The notes beneath the pieces are model-generated. The model had not been told where the DNA came from and did not search any database. It was given only the letters and a program-made list of their open reading frames with translations. A program made the position numbers and the translations under genes. Source: Desulfomonile tiedjei (GTDB lineage: Bacteria; Desulfobacterota; Desulfomonilia; Desulfomonilales; Desulfomonilaceae). Taken from it: a stretch of DNA of 64,000 nt. The stretch covers positions 133,198-197,197 of the forward strand of contig JACRDF010000043.1 of NCBI GenBank assembly GCA_016212925.1, read 5' to 3'. Positions 51,485 through 60,509 of this stretch are shown here, in pieces (the first letter of the stretch is position 1; every line of letters begins with the position of its first letter).

Positions 51485-51844
51485 TTATTCGACAGGAAGA
51501 TAGTAAACAAAGGGCGGCCAAGGCACGATGAACTTCCACATGGGCACCGCGACAGGAATGGGGGGCGGACCCGGAGGGCATCCTACCGGACCACAATACA
51601 TGGGCGGCGGAGCCGGTTGGGGATATTCCATCTTGACCTGGATAGCCGTGGTAAGTTTCTTTTCTTTGGGCGCTTTCATCTTCGCCGGTGGTGGACAACC
51701 AACGCCCACACAGGCTGGGGCCGCCGCCGGCATCAGCGTCGGCTGGGGAGCGGGAATTGCACCCGTATATGTCTCGGCCCATACCATGCCCGCCGCAGCC
51801 ACGACGACCAGGATGAATCCGAGAATTCCTATCTTTTTAACCAT
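51485..51844 (-). CDS. Small secreted proline/cysteine-rich protein A
   Basis: 119 residues with signal peptide (MVKKIGILGFILVVVAAAGM then VWA-E). The mature part is Pro-rich with paired motifs VGVGCPPPAK and CGPVGCPPGPPPIP, and ends in an aromatic stretch (WKFIVPWPPFVYYLPVE). Not recognised. Probably an exported or cell-envelope protein. Shares N-terminus, CGPV/CPPGPP words and upstream sequence (GAGGATGAGGGT before ATG) with the next gene, so the two are likely paralogues or one unit. Confidence 0.75.
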   Translation of the reverse strand: MVKKIGILGFILVVVAAAGMVWAETYTGAIPAPQPTLMPAAAPACVGVGCPPPAKMKAPKEKKLTTAIQVKMEYPQPAPPPMYCGPVGCPPGPPPIPVAVPMWKFIVPWPPFVYYLPVE

Positions 51845-51928
51845 ACCCTCATCCTCCTTTCGACAAACTCATTATATCGAGGAACTCTGTTTTTCCTTCC
51901 TTAAGCCCTACCTATCTCGTGACAGCCT

Positions 51929-52426
51929 CTACTTCTTAACTTTCATAGGCATAGGGGGCGGGGGCGCCATGGGAACGGGCCCGCAAACCGGTTTCATCTT
52001 CACATAGTTGGCCTTCACGTACACGCAGCGCGGCACTTTGTGGTCTTTGCAGCAAGGATCCATGAACGTATCGAAATGCTCGTTCTTGATCTCCACTGCA
52101 GGCACCAGCCACTCATAACGGCCTAGCGCGATGGGGTTGGGGAAAGTTTGGGGGTTGCCATAGAATGCCAGCGGGGTACGCGGCCACGCTACGCCAGCCA
52201 GATACGGAGCAACCACTCGGACCCTTCTCAACTGCGCGGGGACCGGGGTGATAACCTCTTTCACGCTGGAATAGCTAGTAGCGGCCGGGCCACAGACCGG
52301 CGGGAGTCCCGGAGGTCCAGGCGGACAATAGCCCGGAGCAGCAGGACCGCCAGCAAGTGAAATCACCGTGCTAGCGCCGCACATCGCGAGAACCATAAGG
52401 CTCAGAAGAATTAAACGTTTAACCAT
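51929..52426 (-). CDS. Small secreted proline/cysteine-rich protein B
   Basis: 165 residues with signal peptide (MVKRLILLSLMVLAMCGAST). Contains YCPPGPPGLPPVCGP, a central beta-like region (RRVRVVAPYLAGVAWPRT), the motif DPCCKDHKVPRCVYVKANYV and a C-terminal CGPVPMAPPPP. The upstream GGAGGATTTAGGGT resembles the leader of gene A, 84 bp downstream. Function unknown; the cysteines suggest disulfides or cross-linking outside the inner membrane. Confidence 0.75.
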   Translation of the reverse strand: MVKRLILLSLMVLAMCGASTVISLAGGPAAPGYCPPGPPGLPPVCGPAATSYSSVKEVITPVPAQLRRVRVVAPYLAGVAWPRTPLAFYGNPQTFPNPIALGRYEWLVPAVEIKNEHFDTFMDPCCKDHKVPRCVYVKANYVKMKPVCGPVPMAPPPPMPMKVKK

Positions 52427-53052
52427 ACCCTAAATCCTCCTTTCAACAGTTCCTCCCGACAAATGTTTGGGAGACCCGTAAAAAACATTCCCGGATAGAG
52501 ATCCGATTATATTCCGGAATGTATTTCTGGTATCAAATCAACTAGTGAATGTCAAGCTATTTTTTTGCTCGACACCCCTTGAGCCGCCGTTTGGAACCCT
52601 CTCGCACACGCCTTTCGCGCCCGCATGAGGCCCCTGTTCAGGCTGCACTCCTTGCCGAAACAACGAGCACCGCCGGTTGCTACTAATCTTCCAATCCATT
52701 CGGTTAGTTATTGACGTGGCTAATTTCTAACAGAAGCGCCATGGCAAGTCAAGGTTTTTTTAATGTGCTGAAAAAATTATATTTCCAGACCAAGAACCAA
52801 CCTCCGTACCCGCCCGCGCGTTGCCGGGATCACCCCCCGCTCTGCCCGCCAGGAGCCCTTTACGTCGCGATTTCACGACACGTTCCTTGCCGGACAGGAG
52901 ACAACCCGCCCTCTCAAGCCTTCAGCATCACGGGTAAATTGGGCTCCGCCGCGAGGCGGGCGCAATACTTTCTGCTCCTCTACCAAGCGCGGCCCCAGAG
53001 CCCCGCAATCCGGCCGACGCGCTCGAATCGGCGGACCGGCCTCAGCCGCGGG
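52427..53052. other. Gene-free stretch, nothing firm
   Basis: About 625 bp. An AT-rich portion (52490-52560) probably has the promoter of secreted protein B: a TTGACA on the minus strand at 52551-52546, but the matching -10 is poor. The rest is C-rich with no supported reading frame. Confidence 0.4.
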
Positions 53053-53805
53053 TTATATCATGCCGTACCCTCCATCCACCGGCAAAACCTGTCCCGTTAT
53101 GTAGTCTGAATCGTTGGAAGCTAAGAATACGAACGCGGGAGTGATGTCGTCGGATTTTGCGAACCTCTTCAACAGGATGCGATTCATATATATTTCCTTG
53201 AGCTTTTCGTCCGAACGAATCTTTTCCGTCATATCGGTTTCGACTATTCCCAGGGAGATGACATTCGCGCAGACGTTATATCGGGCCAGTTCTCGGGCAA
53301 AGCTTTTGGTGAGGCTTATGATCCCCCCTTTTGCCGCGGAGTAGTTCACCTGACCTACGGTGCCTACCAGCCCGGCTACCGAACTAATGTTAATTACCTT
53401 CCCGTAATTCTGTTCCTTGAAGTGCCGGAAGGCTGCCTGCACACACAAGAAAGTCCCCTTGAGGTGCGCGTCGACAACAGCGTCCCATTCGTCTTCAGTC
53501 ATTTTGTGAAGCATAGCGGGCCGCGTAAAACCTGCGTTGTTCACGAGGATGTCCAAACGGCCAAAGGTGTCTTTAGCCATTGCCATCATAGCTTCCACGT
53601 CGGCCTTGGAAGCCACGTCGGCTCGGCAAGCCACGGACTTTCTTCCGAGGGACTGGATCTCTTTCACGAGTTGTTCCGCCGGTCCCTCACTCGCCGAGTA
53701 ATTGACGAGAACATCCGCACCTTCTCTGGCAAACGCCAGAGCAACACTCCGCCCTACCCCTCGGCTGCTGCCGGTCACCACCGCCGCCTTACCGGTCAGT
53801 TTCAT
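53053..53805 (-). CDS. fabG: 3-oxoacyl-ACP reductase FabG-like SDR
   Basis: 250 residues. NAD(P)-binding TGSSRGVGRSVA, NNAG motif, catalytic Ser in INISSVAG and Y-x3-K in NYSAAKGG, and the FabG-typical end FLASNDSDYITGQVLPVDGGYGM. Reduces 3-oxoacyl-ACP or a related oxoacyl substrate. Starts with ATGA overlapping the end of a possible small upstream frame. Not in a fatty-acid cluster, so a specialised role beside the acyl-CoA dehydrogenase region is possible. Confidence 0.92.
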   Translation of the reverse strand: MKLTGKAAVVTGSSRGVGRSVALAFAREGADVLVNYSASEGPAEQLVKEIQSLGRKSVACRADVASKADVEAMMAMAKDTFGRLDILVNNAGFTRPAMLHKMTEDEWDAVVDAHLKGTFLCVQAAFRHFKEQNYGKVINISSVAGLVGTVGQVNYSAAKGGIISLTKSFARELARYNVCANVISLGIVETDMTEKIRSDEKLKEIYMNRILLKRFAKSDDITPAFVFLASNDSDYITGQVLPVDGGYGMI

Positions 53806-54002
53806 TGGTTCCTCCTTGCAGTTTGTAAATGTGCCTTTTCAGAATCAACCTGGTCCCGGCCGGAGGCATGCCCCCGGTCTGACTTAATGAAACGCACGTT
53901 GGTATTAATTGTCTCGAATTCGAGGGTTCCCGCCTCCCCGGGGAGAGCGAATCGAACCGAAAATTGAATCGGGGAATCTCCCGTAACCACGATGGCGGGC
54001 AT
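53802..54002 (-). CDS. Possible small protein upstream of fabG
   Basis: 66 residues from the ATG at 54002, ending in an ATGA overlap with fabG. It begins MPAIVVTGDSPIQFSVRF and has beta-strand-like alternation through LEFETINTNVRFI before a charged tail. No clear SD at this ATG, and the open frame extends further upstream. The stop/start overlap is the main support; it may be spurious. Confidence 0.3.
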   Translation of the reverse strand: MPAIVVTGDSPIQFSVRFALPGEAGTLEFETINTNVRFIKSDRGHASGRDQVDSEKAHLQTARRNQ

Positions 54003-54244
54003 TTCAGTGACAATGCCGTTGATTTGAGAAGTGAGCCCTGAACGGGCGTTGTGGGCTTTTGCCTGAGTTAAGTCAGGGCGACGGCAAGCCCGAATCCCGC
54101 GGCCCGCGGGACTGGCCCATAGATCTCTCTTTTCAGCCCAGCGGAATCCCGATGTCTGATCTCTATGGGCGGCAACCACGCACCGCTTCTCTTTGATCAA
54201 CAGTATTGGCAGTTCAAAGGTGGCAGTTTACCAGCAGCGAGCAG

Positions 54245-54274
54245 AAAAAAAAAGCCCCGAGAGGGACTCGGGGC
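54245..54274 (-). terminator. Intrinsic terminator upstream of the fabG unit
   Basis: GCCCCGAG (54254-54261) and CTCGGGGC (54267-54274) form a perfect 8-bp stem; on the minus strand nine T follow. It would end transcripts from the XRE-cupin gene before fabG. The rest of 54003-54665 has no clear gene. Confidence 0.8.
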
Positions 54275-54665
54275 GTGAAAGGAGGTATGGATATGGGTTA
54301 TCGTGCCGTTGGGCGAACCGCACATCTCTCCGCACGGGCTGCCATGATGCGGTACATATCGAGATTATGCAGTTTCGCTTGTCACATAACCCCTGAGAAT
54401 TATGACACGGTCTTGCAAGAAAGGTTCCGAAATTTCAGTCACCGGTTCTTTTTCTCAACCGCTTGAAATTAATGCATAACAATGGCTCTTAGGTGGCTCA
54501 GCGGGGATGGTTTAGAAAAAATTATGGCCCGCGGGACAACCCTGTGCGCGTTGCCTTAAATACTTGAGAACACCCCTGAATCCTCGCTGACTGCTGTCTC
54601 TTTCAGAATGGGTGCGTCTTCGCTCCGCGCACAAACTGTTTGGTTTTCGGTAAGGGAGCGCGTTT

Positions 54666-55208
54666 CTAAGGAGTATATACGACGACCAGCAGCGTGGACG
54701 GTTTTGTGCTCAAGTTCTTTAGATTATGAGTCACTCCGGAATCAAAATGGAGGCTTTCCCCTTTCTTGAGGGTATGAATTTGGGCGCCCACTTGTGCCGC
54801 GACTCTGCCTTCCATGACGTACAGGAACTCTTCGCCCTCATGTTTGTATTCGACCATTTCGTGCTCTTTTTTAGGAGCCAGGGTCACTACATACGCCCAA
54901 AGGTGCTTATCTTCGGCGTCCGGAGTGAGCGACTTATACGAATAAGCCTTTGTGCGCTTCAGATAGCTTTTTCGCCTTTCCTTCTTCTTTTCTTCGGCCA
55001 GCAGTGCCGCGGAATCCAGTGCGAGCGCCCTGGTAATCTGGATTAATGCGCCCACTGGCGGAGATACCTTACCCTCTTCAATCTTCTGCAGGTACTCCGA
55101 CGCGTATCCGGTTTTCTCGGCCAGTTGGTCGAGGTCCACGTTTTGTTTCTGTCTCATCTTGCGGATTCGTTCCCCAAGACTCGGGGCTTTCGCGGCCTTT
55201 TTGGGCAT
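54666..55208 (-). CDS. XRE-family regulator with cupin domain
   Basis: 180 residues. HTH at ~10-65 (LGERIRKMRQKQNVDLDQLA, EKTGYASEYLQKIEEGKVSP) and a C-terminal cupin (MVEYKHEGEEFLYVMEGRVA, LKKGESLHFDSGVTHNLKNL). This architecture is common in regulators that bind a small-molecule ligand in the cupin. The gene sits next to an acyl-CoA dehydrogenase and fabG, so control of acyl metabolism is plausible but not shown. Confidence 0.93.
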   Translation of the reverse strand: MPKKAAKAPSLGERIRKMRQKQNVDLDQLAEKTGYASEYLQKIEEGKVSPPVGALIQITRALALDSAALLAEEKKKERRKSYLKRTKAYSYKSLTPDAEDKHLWAYVVTLAPKKEHEMVEYKHEGEEFLYVMEGRVAAQVGAQIHTLKKGESLHFDSGVTHNLKNLSTKPSTLLVVVYTP

Positions 55209-55344
55209 GATTCTTCTCCTGTGAGATACGTCTGTGGCGGGTTGAGGCGCTTTTATGAAACCCTACATTGTTTCCGGATTCTTGCCGATGGCCCCATTCC
55301 TCTGGTCTACTTCTTCGAATACGAATTCCTATGAAAACGCCTCG

Positions 55345-55400
55345 AAGGAAACCGGCAAGATGCCGGCGCTACAGGCGTTTTCATAATTCGTTGTGGCGCT
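55345..55400. repeat. Dispersed repeat, inverted sister of 42216-42263
   Basis: ACCGGCAAGATGCCGGCGCTACA and TTCATAATTCGTTGTGGCGC match the complement of the 42-kb unit. Lies just before the end of the acyl-CoA dehydrogenase gene. Confidence 0.7.
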
Positions 55401-55420
55401 CGGCGCCATGGGAGTTGCTA

Positions 55421-56587
55421 TTAATAGCCATCCGGTCGCTTTCCGCCCTTGTACTTGGACAGCTCCCTGGCTATTACTACCCGTTGGATCTGGTTCGTTC
55501 CCTCGAAGATCTGAGCGACCTTGGCAAATCGCATGTACATTTCCACCGGATAAGACTTCATGTATCCGTATCCGCCCAGAACTTGGACCGCGTCGGTCGT
55601 AACCCTCATGGCCATATCCGTGGCGAAACGTTTCCCCATCGCGGCTTCCAGGACGCAGGGCTCACCCTGGTCCATCAGATACGCGGCCCGGTAAATCATG
55701 AGCCGCGCAGCCTCTATTTCACTGGCCATGTCTGCGAAAAGGAACTGAAGCCCCTGAAAGCTAATGATCGACCGGCCAAATTGCTGGCGCTTATGGGCAT
55801 ATGTGAGTGAATAATCAAAGGCCTGCTGTGCCAGACCGGTAGCACACGCCCCGATACTGATTCGCCCCCCATTCAGCCCCGTGAGGGCCATGTTGAGCCC
55901 TTTACCTTCCTCGCCAAGGAGGTTCTCTGCCGGGACGAAACAGTCGTTGAAGTTCAACTCGGTGGTAGGGGAAGAGTTGAGGCCCATTTTCGCCTCATGA
56001 GGCCCGAAGGTGAACCCCGGCGTCCCCTTTTCAACCAGCACAGCGCTGATACCTTTCTGCTTTTGACTCTCATCCGTCCGCACCATCACGGCGTAAATGT
56101 CCGCAACTTCACCGCTGGTGACGTATAATTTCGTCCCATTCAGGACGTAACCGCCATCGGTCTTGACCGCGCTGGTACTTAACGCGGCCGCGTCGGAGCC
56201 CGCCTCCCCTTCGGTAAGCGAATATGCAGCGAGCTTCTCTCCCAAGGCCAACGGTTTTACGAAACGCTGACGCTGTTCTTCGTTTCCGTAATGGTAGATC
56301 AAGTGCGTCACCATGTTGTGAACGCTCAGGTACACAGCGGTGGCAAAACACCCTTTGGCGACTTCCTCGAAAATCAGGGCTGCGGTGAGTCTTCCGACTC
56401 CTGTTCCTTCGCATTCTTCCGGAACGTAGAGGCCCGTGAAATCCAGTTCACCCATTTTGTCGAAGACTTCCCGAGAAAAAATGCATTTTTCTTCCCATTC
56501 CCTGGCGTGGGGAGCAAGCTCCTTGGTCGAGAAGTCCCTGGCGGCCTTCTTTATCAAACGCTGTTCATCGGTTAACTTGAAATCCAT
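55421..56587 (-). CDS. Acyl-CoA dehydrogenase
   Basis: 388 residues, full length. N-terminal helices (MDFKLTDEQRLIKKAARDFS), FAD/substrate motifs YSLTEGEAGSDAAAL and LYVTSGEVADIYAVMVRT, and C-terminal VLGGYGYMKSYPVEMYMRFAKV then QIFEGTNQIQRVVIAREL, where the Glu of FEGTNQ is the usual catalytic base in short-chain types. Oxidises an acyl-CoA to the enoyl-CoA using an electron-transfer flavoprotein. No etf genes adjacent; substrate unassigned. Confidence 0.95.
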   Translation of the reverse strand: MDFKLTDEQRLIKKAARDFSTKELAPHAREWEEKCIFSREVFDKMGELDFTGLYVPEECEGTGVGRLTAALIFEEVAKGCFATAVYLSVHNMVTHLIYHYGNEEQRQRFVKPLALGEKLAAYSLTEGEAGSDAAALSTSAVKTDGGYVLNGTKLYVTSGEVADIYAVMVRTDESQKQKGISAVLVEKGTPGFTFGPHEAKMGLNSSPTTELNFNDCFVPAENLLGEEGKGLNMALTGLNGGRISIGACATGLAQQAFDYSLTYAHKRQQFGRSIISFQGLQFLFADMASEIEAARLMIYRAAYLMDQGEPCVLEAAMGKRFATDMAMRVTTDAVQVLGGYGYMKSYPVEMYMRFAKVAQIFEGTNQIQRVVIARELSKYKGGKRPDGY

Positions 56588-56839
56588 AATGATCTCCCGT
56601 ACACGGGTGTGGATTTGATAGGGTCATGCAGGAATGCGGGACTTCGCTCCTCGGAAGGACAGAGAACGGACTATTCCCCCGTGTAAGTGAAGGGTTACCC
56701 GCGCAGCTAAGACGCTGTGACAAAAAAATTGCTGGAACTGATATGGTGTTTCCTGTTGTCTAATTACCTGTTATGAGATCAATCAGTCAATGAAAAACCG
56801 CTCAATGCCGCACCGAGCGCTCACGAGGAGGCACGGGAA

Positions 56840-59041
56840 TTGTTAAACATTTACCAAGCGTTGCGAACAGTCGGGGAGATTTTTGGAATTGAAGCTCAGT
56901 ACATCGACACCTGGGGCAAAGTCAGGCGAACAGACCCGAAGACCGCAGCGCGCGTGCTTAAAGCCAAAGGGCTTACCATCAGCACAGAACAATTGGCCCT
57001 GGATCCGCAAGTCGTGGTCGTTTCAATCGATGATCTGCCGTCTCGCTGCTCGGTCTACTTGGCCGAAAGGATCACCGACGAGGCACTGGCCTCCCCGGTA
57101 GGGCAAATCACCGTGTCCGGCGGTGAAGGAACCTCTCTCTATCATGAATATTCATTTGATGGCGAGGCCGCGCTAGTGGATGCGGATGACGATACGGGCC
57201 TCGTCCGTCTTTCGTTCCCCTTTCCTCAAGAACTGGAGACCGGACCTTACAAAGTTCGGGTGGAAGCGGTGATAGGCCGAGAAACCCATTCCTGCTCGTG
57301 CATTTGGATCGTATGTCCTGCGAAGGCCTATCTGCCGCCTGATATTCAAACGGGCAGGCGAGTAGCCGGGGTGGGGTTGGCTCTATATGGTGTCCGCTCG
57401 GAAAAGAATTGGGGCATCGGGGATTTCTCGGATTTAATAAAGATTATCGATTGGGCACACGAGGAACTCCATGTGGATTTTGTCGGCCTGAATCCTCTCC
57501 ATGCTCTTTTCAACAAAAGGCCGTGTACAAGCAGTCCATATCTTCCCTCCAGCCGTTTGTTTCGGAATTTCATATATCTGGATGTGCCGGGGATGGAGGA
57601 CTACTCCGGCTCCAAAAAGGCTCAGGCATTACTCGAATCGCCTGAGACGCGTCGAAGGATTCAAGCTCTCAGGGACGAGACTCAGGTCAACTACGAGGAG
57701 GTGTCCGCTCTGAAGCTGCTCATTCTACGGGAGTTATTCCGAAATTTCTTGGAGAATCACCGGAAGCCCGGCGGGGGGACTAATCGATGGAAGGAGTTCG
57801 CTGAATTTATAACATCAGGAGGCGTGCACCTTGAGCGGTACGCGACTTTCTGCGCGCTTCAAGAACATTTTCAAGAGAGTCTCCCGGAGGCGGAAAGCTG
57901 GCGAGATTGGCCGGCAGCGTTCCACGATCCCGAATCCGAGCAGGTCAAGGACTTTCAGGCGAAGAACGAAGACCAAATCCTGTTCTGGGCATACCTCCAG
58001 TGGCAGATAGACGAACAGCTAAACTGGGCCCAACAGCACGCTCTTGGCCTCGGCATGCTCATTGGTCTTTATCATGACGAGGCCCTTGCCGTAGATCGCA
58101 ACGGTGCGGATTTCTGGGCCTGGCGCGAGTTTTTTCACGAAGGCTTCCGAGTCGGCGCGCCTCCGGACGAATTCGCCCCGGACGGCCAGGACTGGGGCTT
58201 CCCGCCCCCGAACGGGGACAAGATACGGAGTTCAGGTTACGACCTTTTTTTCAGGAAACTGGGTGCCAGCTGCAAACGCGGTGGCGCTCTGAGGATCGAT
58301 CATGTCATGCAGTTTTCTCACCTTTTTTGGATACCCGACGGAGGAAAGCCCGCTCAGGGGGTATACGTAAAGGACAATGAGGCAGATCTGCTGAACCTGC
58401 TGGCCCTCGTCAGTCAAGACACCAAGACCCTAATCGTCGGCGAGGACCTGGGAACGGTTCCTCCGCAATTCAGGGAAAGGCTTATGGCCAAAGACATCCT
58501 TTCTTACAGGTTGTTCTACTTTGAAAGAGATTACGAAGGGAACCTGACGCCTCATTACGCTTATCCTGAAGCAGCGCTGGTTTCCATATCCACGCACGAT
58601 TTGCCTACCTTGGGCGGGTTCTGGTCCGGCGGCGATATCGCAACGCGTCGGGGCATCGGACAGCTTTCAGAGGAGCGAGCCAAGGCATTCACAGAGGAGC
58701 GCGCTCGGAGCAAAACCAAAATACTGGAACGGTTGGTGCAAGACGGTTTTCTGGACGACGAGGGAGCGCGTTTCGCCCGGGAGTCAAAGCTGCCTACCGA
58801 TGAATTACATTCGGCAGTAATTGCCTTTCTGCTGCATACAAATTCGAAGCTCGTAATGATCAATCAGGAAGACGTGTTCTTGGACGTCAGGCAACAGAAT
58901 TTCCCGGGGACCACATGGGAGCATCCGAACTGGGTGACCAAGATGCGATACTCGGTGGAAGAGTTGAGGAACAATCCGGACGCGCTACGCTATGCCAGGA
59001 AGTTTAAAGAATTGGTGGAGAAGTCCGGCAGATCCGAGTGA
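56840..59041 (+). CDS. malQ: 4-alpha-glucanotransferase (amylomaltase, GH77)
   Basis: 733 residues from a TTG with GGAGGC 9 bases upstream. Residues 1-~160 form the extra N-terminal beta domain of long (E. coli-like) MalQ proteins. The GH77 barrel has GVGLALYGVRSEKNWGIGDF, PYLPSSRLFRNFIYLDV, the nucleophile Asp in LRIDHVMQF, the acid/base Glu in IVGEDLGTVP and the third carboxylate in ISTHDLPTLGGFW. Transfers glucan chains in maltodextrin or glycogen metabolism. Monocistronic here. Confidence 0.96.
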   Translation: MLNIYQALRTVGEIFGIEAQYIDTWGKVRRTDPKTAARVLKAKGLTISTEQLALDPQVVVVSIDDLPSRCSVYLAERITDEALASPVGQITVSGGEGTSLYHEYSFDGEAALVDADDDTGLVRLSFPFPQELETGPYKVRVEAVIGRETHSCSCIWIVCPAKAYLPPDIQTGRRVAGVGLALYGVRSEKNWGIGDFSDLIKIIDWAHEELHVDFVGLNPLHALFNKRPCTSSPYLPSSRLFRNFIYLDVPGMEDYSGSKKAQALLESPETRRRIQALRDETQVNYEEVSALKLLILRELFRNFLENHRKPGGGTNRWKEFAEFITSGGVHLERYATFCALQEHFQESLPEAESWRDWPAAFHDPESEQVKDFQAKNEDQILFWAYLQWQIDEQLNWAQQHALGLGMLIGLYHDEALAVDRNGADFWAWREFFHEGFRVGAPPDEFAPDGQDWGFPPPNGDKIRSSGYDLFFRKLGASCKRGGALRIDHVMQFSHLFWIPDGGKPAQGVYVKDNEADLLNLLALVSQDTKTLIVGEDLGTVPPQFRERLMAKDILSYRLFYFERDYEGNLTPHYAYPEAALVSISTHDLPTLGGFWSGGDIATRRGIGQLSEERAKAFTEERARSKTKILERLVQDGFLDDEGARFARESKLPTDELHSAVIAFLLHTNSKLVMINQEDVFLDVRQQNFPGTTWEHPNWVTKMRYSVEELRNNPDALRYARKFKELVEKSGRSE

Positions 59042-59536
59042 CGGATGCCTTAGCGCGTGTGCCATACCAATTGCCACAGTTTTTGCGCTGTTGCGTAGCC
59101 CGCGCTCTAAGGGAACCGGTGGGGGCCAGAGCCTGCCCCGGACCGCGATCCGGGGTCCCTGCCACGCCAGGGGCGTGATTGATTTGTATCCGCAAAATGT
59201 GCCGGCACGGAGGCCGGCACCTACTATAGCGCGACGCAGTGGGAGTTGCGGTTACCTGAGATCCTTCTGACACCACGGTCTTGTTGGGCACGGCACGCCT
59301 GCCCCTACAACCGGATTCAGCGCCTCGTTTTGGCGTAGGGGCACGGCGTGCCGTGCCCTCTTGCGTGTTCCGCAAGACTGAATGCACGTCACTATAATTA
59401 CAAGAGGCGCATTTGGTAATCGGGCACTATTTTCGACACCTGCTATTCAACCCCGCGAGATTGCATCCCCGCTTTTCAGCGGGGTCGCAATGAAAGTCGT
59501 CCCCCACCAGTGCCTAAATAATGGTTAAAGGAGTAG
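59042..59536. repeat. Gene-free stretch with two repeats, including the empty MITE target
   Basis: 59070-59224 is the uninterrupted version of the repeat split at 29018-29304; its CGGA at 59208-59211 is the site duplicated around the 29-kb MITE. 59286-59358 is a paired GGGCACGGCACGCC / GGCGTGCCGTGCCC unit like 42112-42185. No gene seen. Confidence 0.85.
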
Positions 59537-59980
59537 CTAGCAAGTTGTCTGTACGATGATCGGCAAGCGTTTGAGTTCGGTCGCTTCGACCCTGGCACCG
59601 GCCCAATACCTTGTAATGGTGCACAGGTCCTCTCTCCAGCGTTCGATCTTGCGAATCGCTTCAGCTTCCCAGGGCAGCCAGATGGATCGTTTCTTGATAC
59701 GGATAGCGGCTTCCAATTCGGCAGGGACAGGCGGGTAAAAACATTCCGGATCGTCGTTTTTGGTGCGGTTCATGAAATCGTTCAGCAGTTTGATCTGCCG
59801 TTTGTTGAGCTTGCCCCGGATTCGGCAAAGGCGTCTGTCGACCAGATCTTCAAGTTCACCGGCCGCTGAATCGTTCTTATCTCGGCAGTTGATAAGCTCG
59901 CTAAGGAATCTGTAGTTTTCTCTGAATTCTGCGGGGATGCTGGACAGCTCGGTGTCTGGGGAGGTTTTGTCCAGTTTCAT
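59537..59980 (-). CDS. Protein of unknown function, helical
   Basis: 147 residues from the ATG at 59980 (SD AGGGAGA), beginning MKLDKTSPDTELSSIPAEFR. Mostly charged helices (LEDLVDRRLCRIRGKLNKRQ, AEAIRKIERWREDLCTITRY) with a WLPWEAEA segment. No membrane helix or known motif. The clear SD and codon pattern support a real gene; function unknown. Confidence 0.6.
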   Translation of the reverse strand: MKLDKTSPDTELSSIPAEFRENYRFLSELINCRDKNDSAAGELEDLVDRRLCRIRGKLNKRQIKLLNDFMNRTKNDDPECFYPPVPAELEAAIRIKKRSIWLPWEAEAIRKIERWREDLCTITRYWAGARVEATELKRLPIIVQTTC

Positions 59981-60145
59981 GTGTTCTCCCTGTCGCTTCC
60001 AGGATAAGTCGATCTGTTGGGTTCGACGGGTACCCGCGTGAAGCGGGCATCGGGGAGGTGGGGTAGCACCTTGCGGACACATTGTCAAGTTATGGTTTTA
60101 CACTTTTAATTATCATGTTGATTTTATAGCATATAAAATTATCAA

Positions 60146-60448
60146 TCATCGGCCCGCCCCGCCCTCTCTATACAAATCTTTATGTTTTTTCAGGACTTCC
60201 GGGTCTATCTGAATCTTATCTTTGTGTTTCTGTTGAAAGTCTTCCAGGTTCTTTCTTTCCTGATAGGAAAAAACGGTCGTTTCGATCATTCCCACGACTT
60301 GCTCGCCGTAAGGCATTTCTCGCACCAGGGCTACTCCACTCATAAGAGTGTCTTGGTTGACTCGAGTGGCATGAATGTAACACCCGAGGACAGTTCCTAT
60401 TCCGGCCAGAACAACAAAACAGACAACGTACTTCAAGGTTCTTAACAT
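60146..60448 (-). CDS. Small single-pass membrane protein of unknown function
   Basis: 100 residues from the ATG at 60448 (SD GGAGGGG). N-terminal hydrophobic segment (LKYVVCFVVLAGIGTVLGC) ending in Cys; the residue before is G, so a lipobox-like VLGC is possible. The rest is hydrophilic and helical (FSYQERKNLEDFQQKHKDKI). It lies 61 bp downstream of the UbiA-type gene on the same strand, possibly cotranscribed. Confidence 0.6.
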   Translation of the reverse strand: MLRTLKYVVCFVVLAGIGTVLGCYIHATRVNQDTLMSGVALVREMPYGEQVVGMIETTVFSYQERKNLEDFQQKHKDKIQIDPEVLKKHKDLYREGGAGR

Positions 60449-60509
60449 GGGATTCCCCTCCATTGAGCGCTCGGCCCGAAACTGCCGCGGGCCGCTCCGC
60501 TGTCACGGG

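Noticed and set aside
54059..54080. TTAAGTCAGG near CCTGAG, resembling the TTGACTTAAGTCAA operator
   Set aside because: The arms read CTGAG and GTCAG rather than TTGAC and GTCAA, and no nitrogen-stress gene is adjacent; treated as chance similarity.
54287..54466. Possible small plus-strand gene after AAAGGAGGT (57 residues from 54293)
   Set aside because: The SD-like sequence is good, but the product has no convincing composition or pattern and the frame overlaps a terminator region; not enough support.
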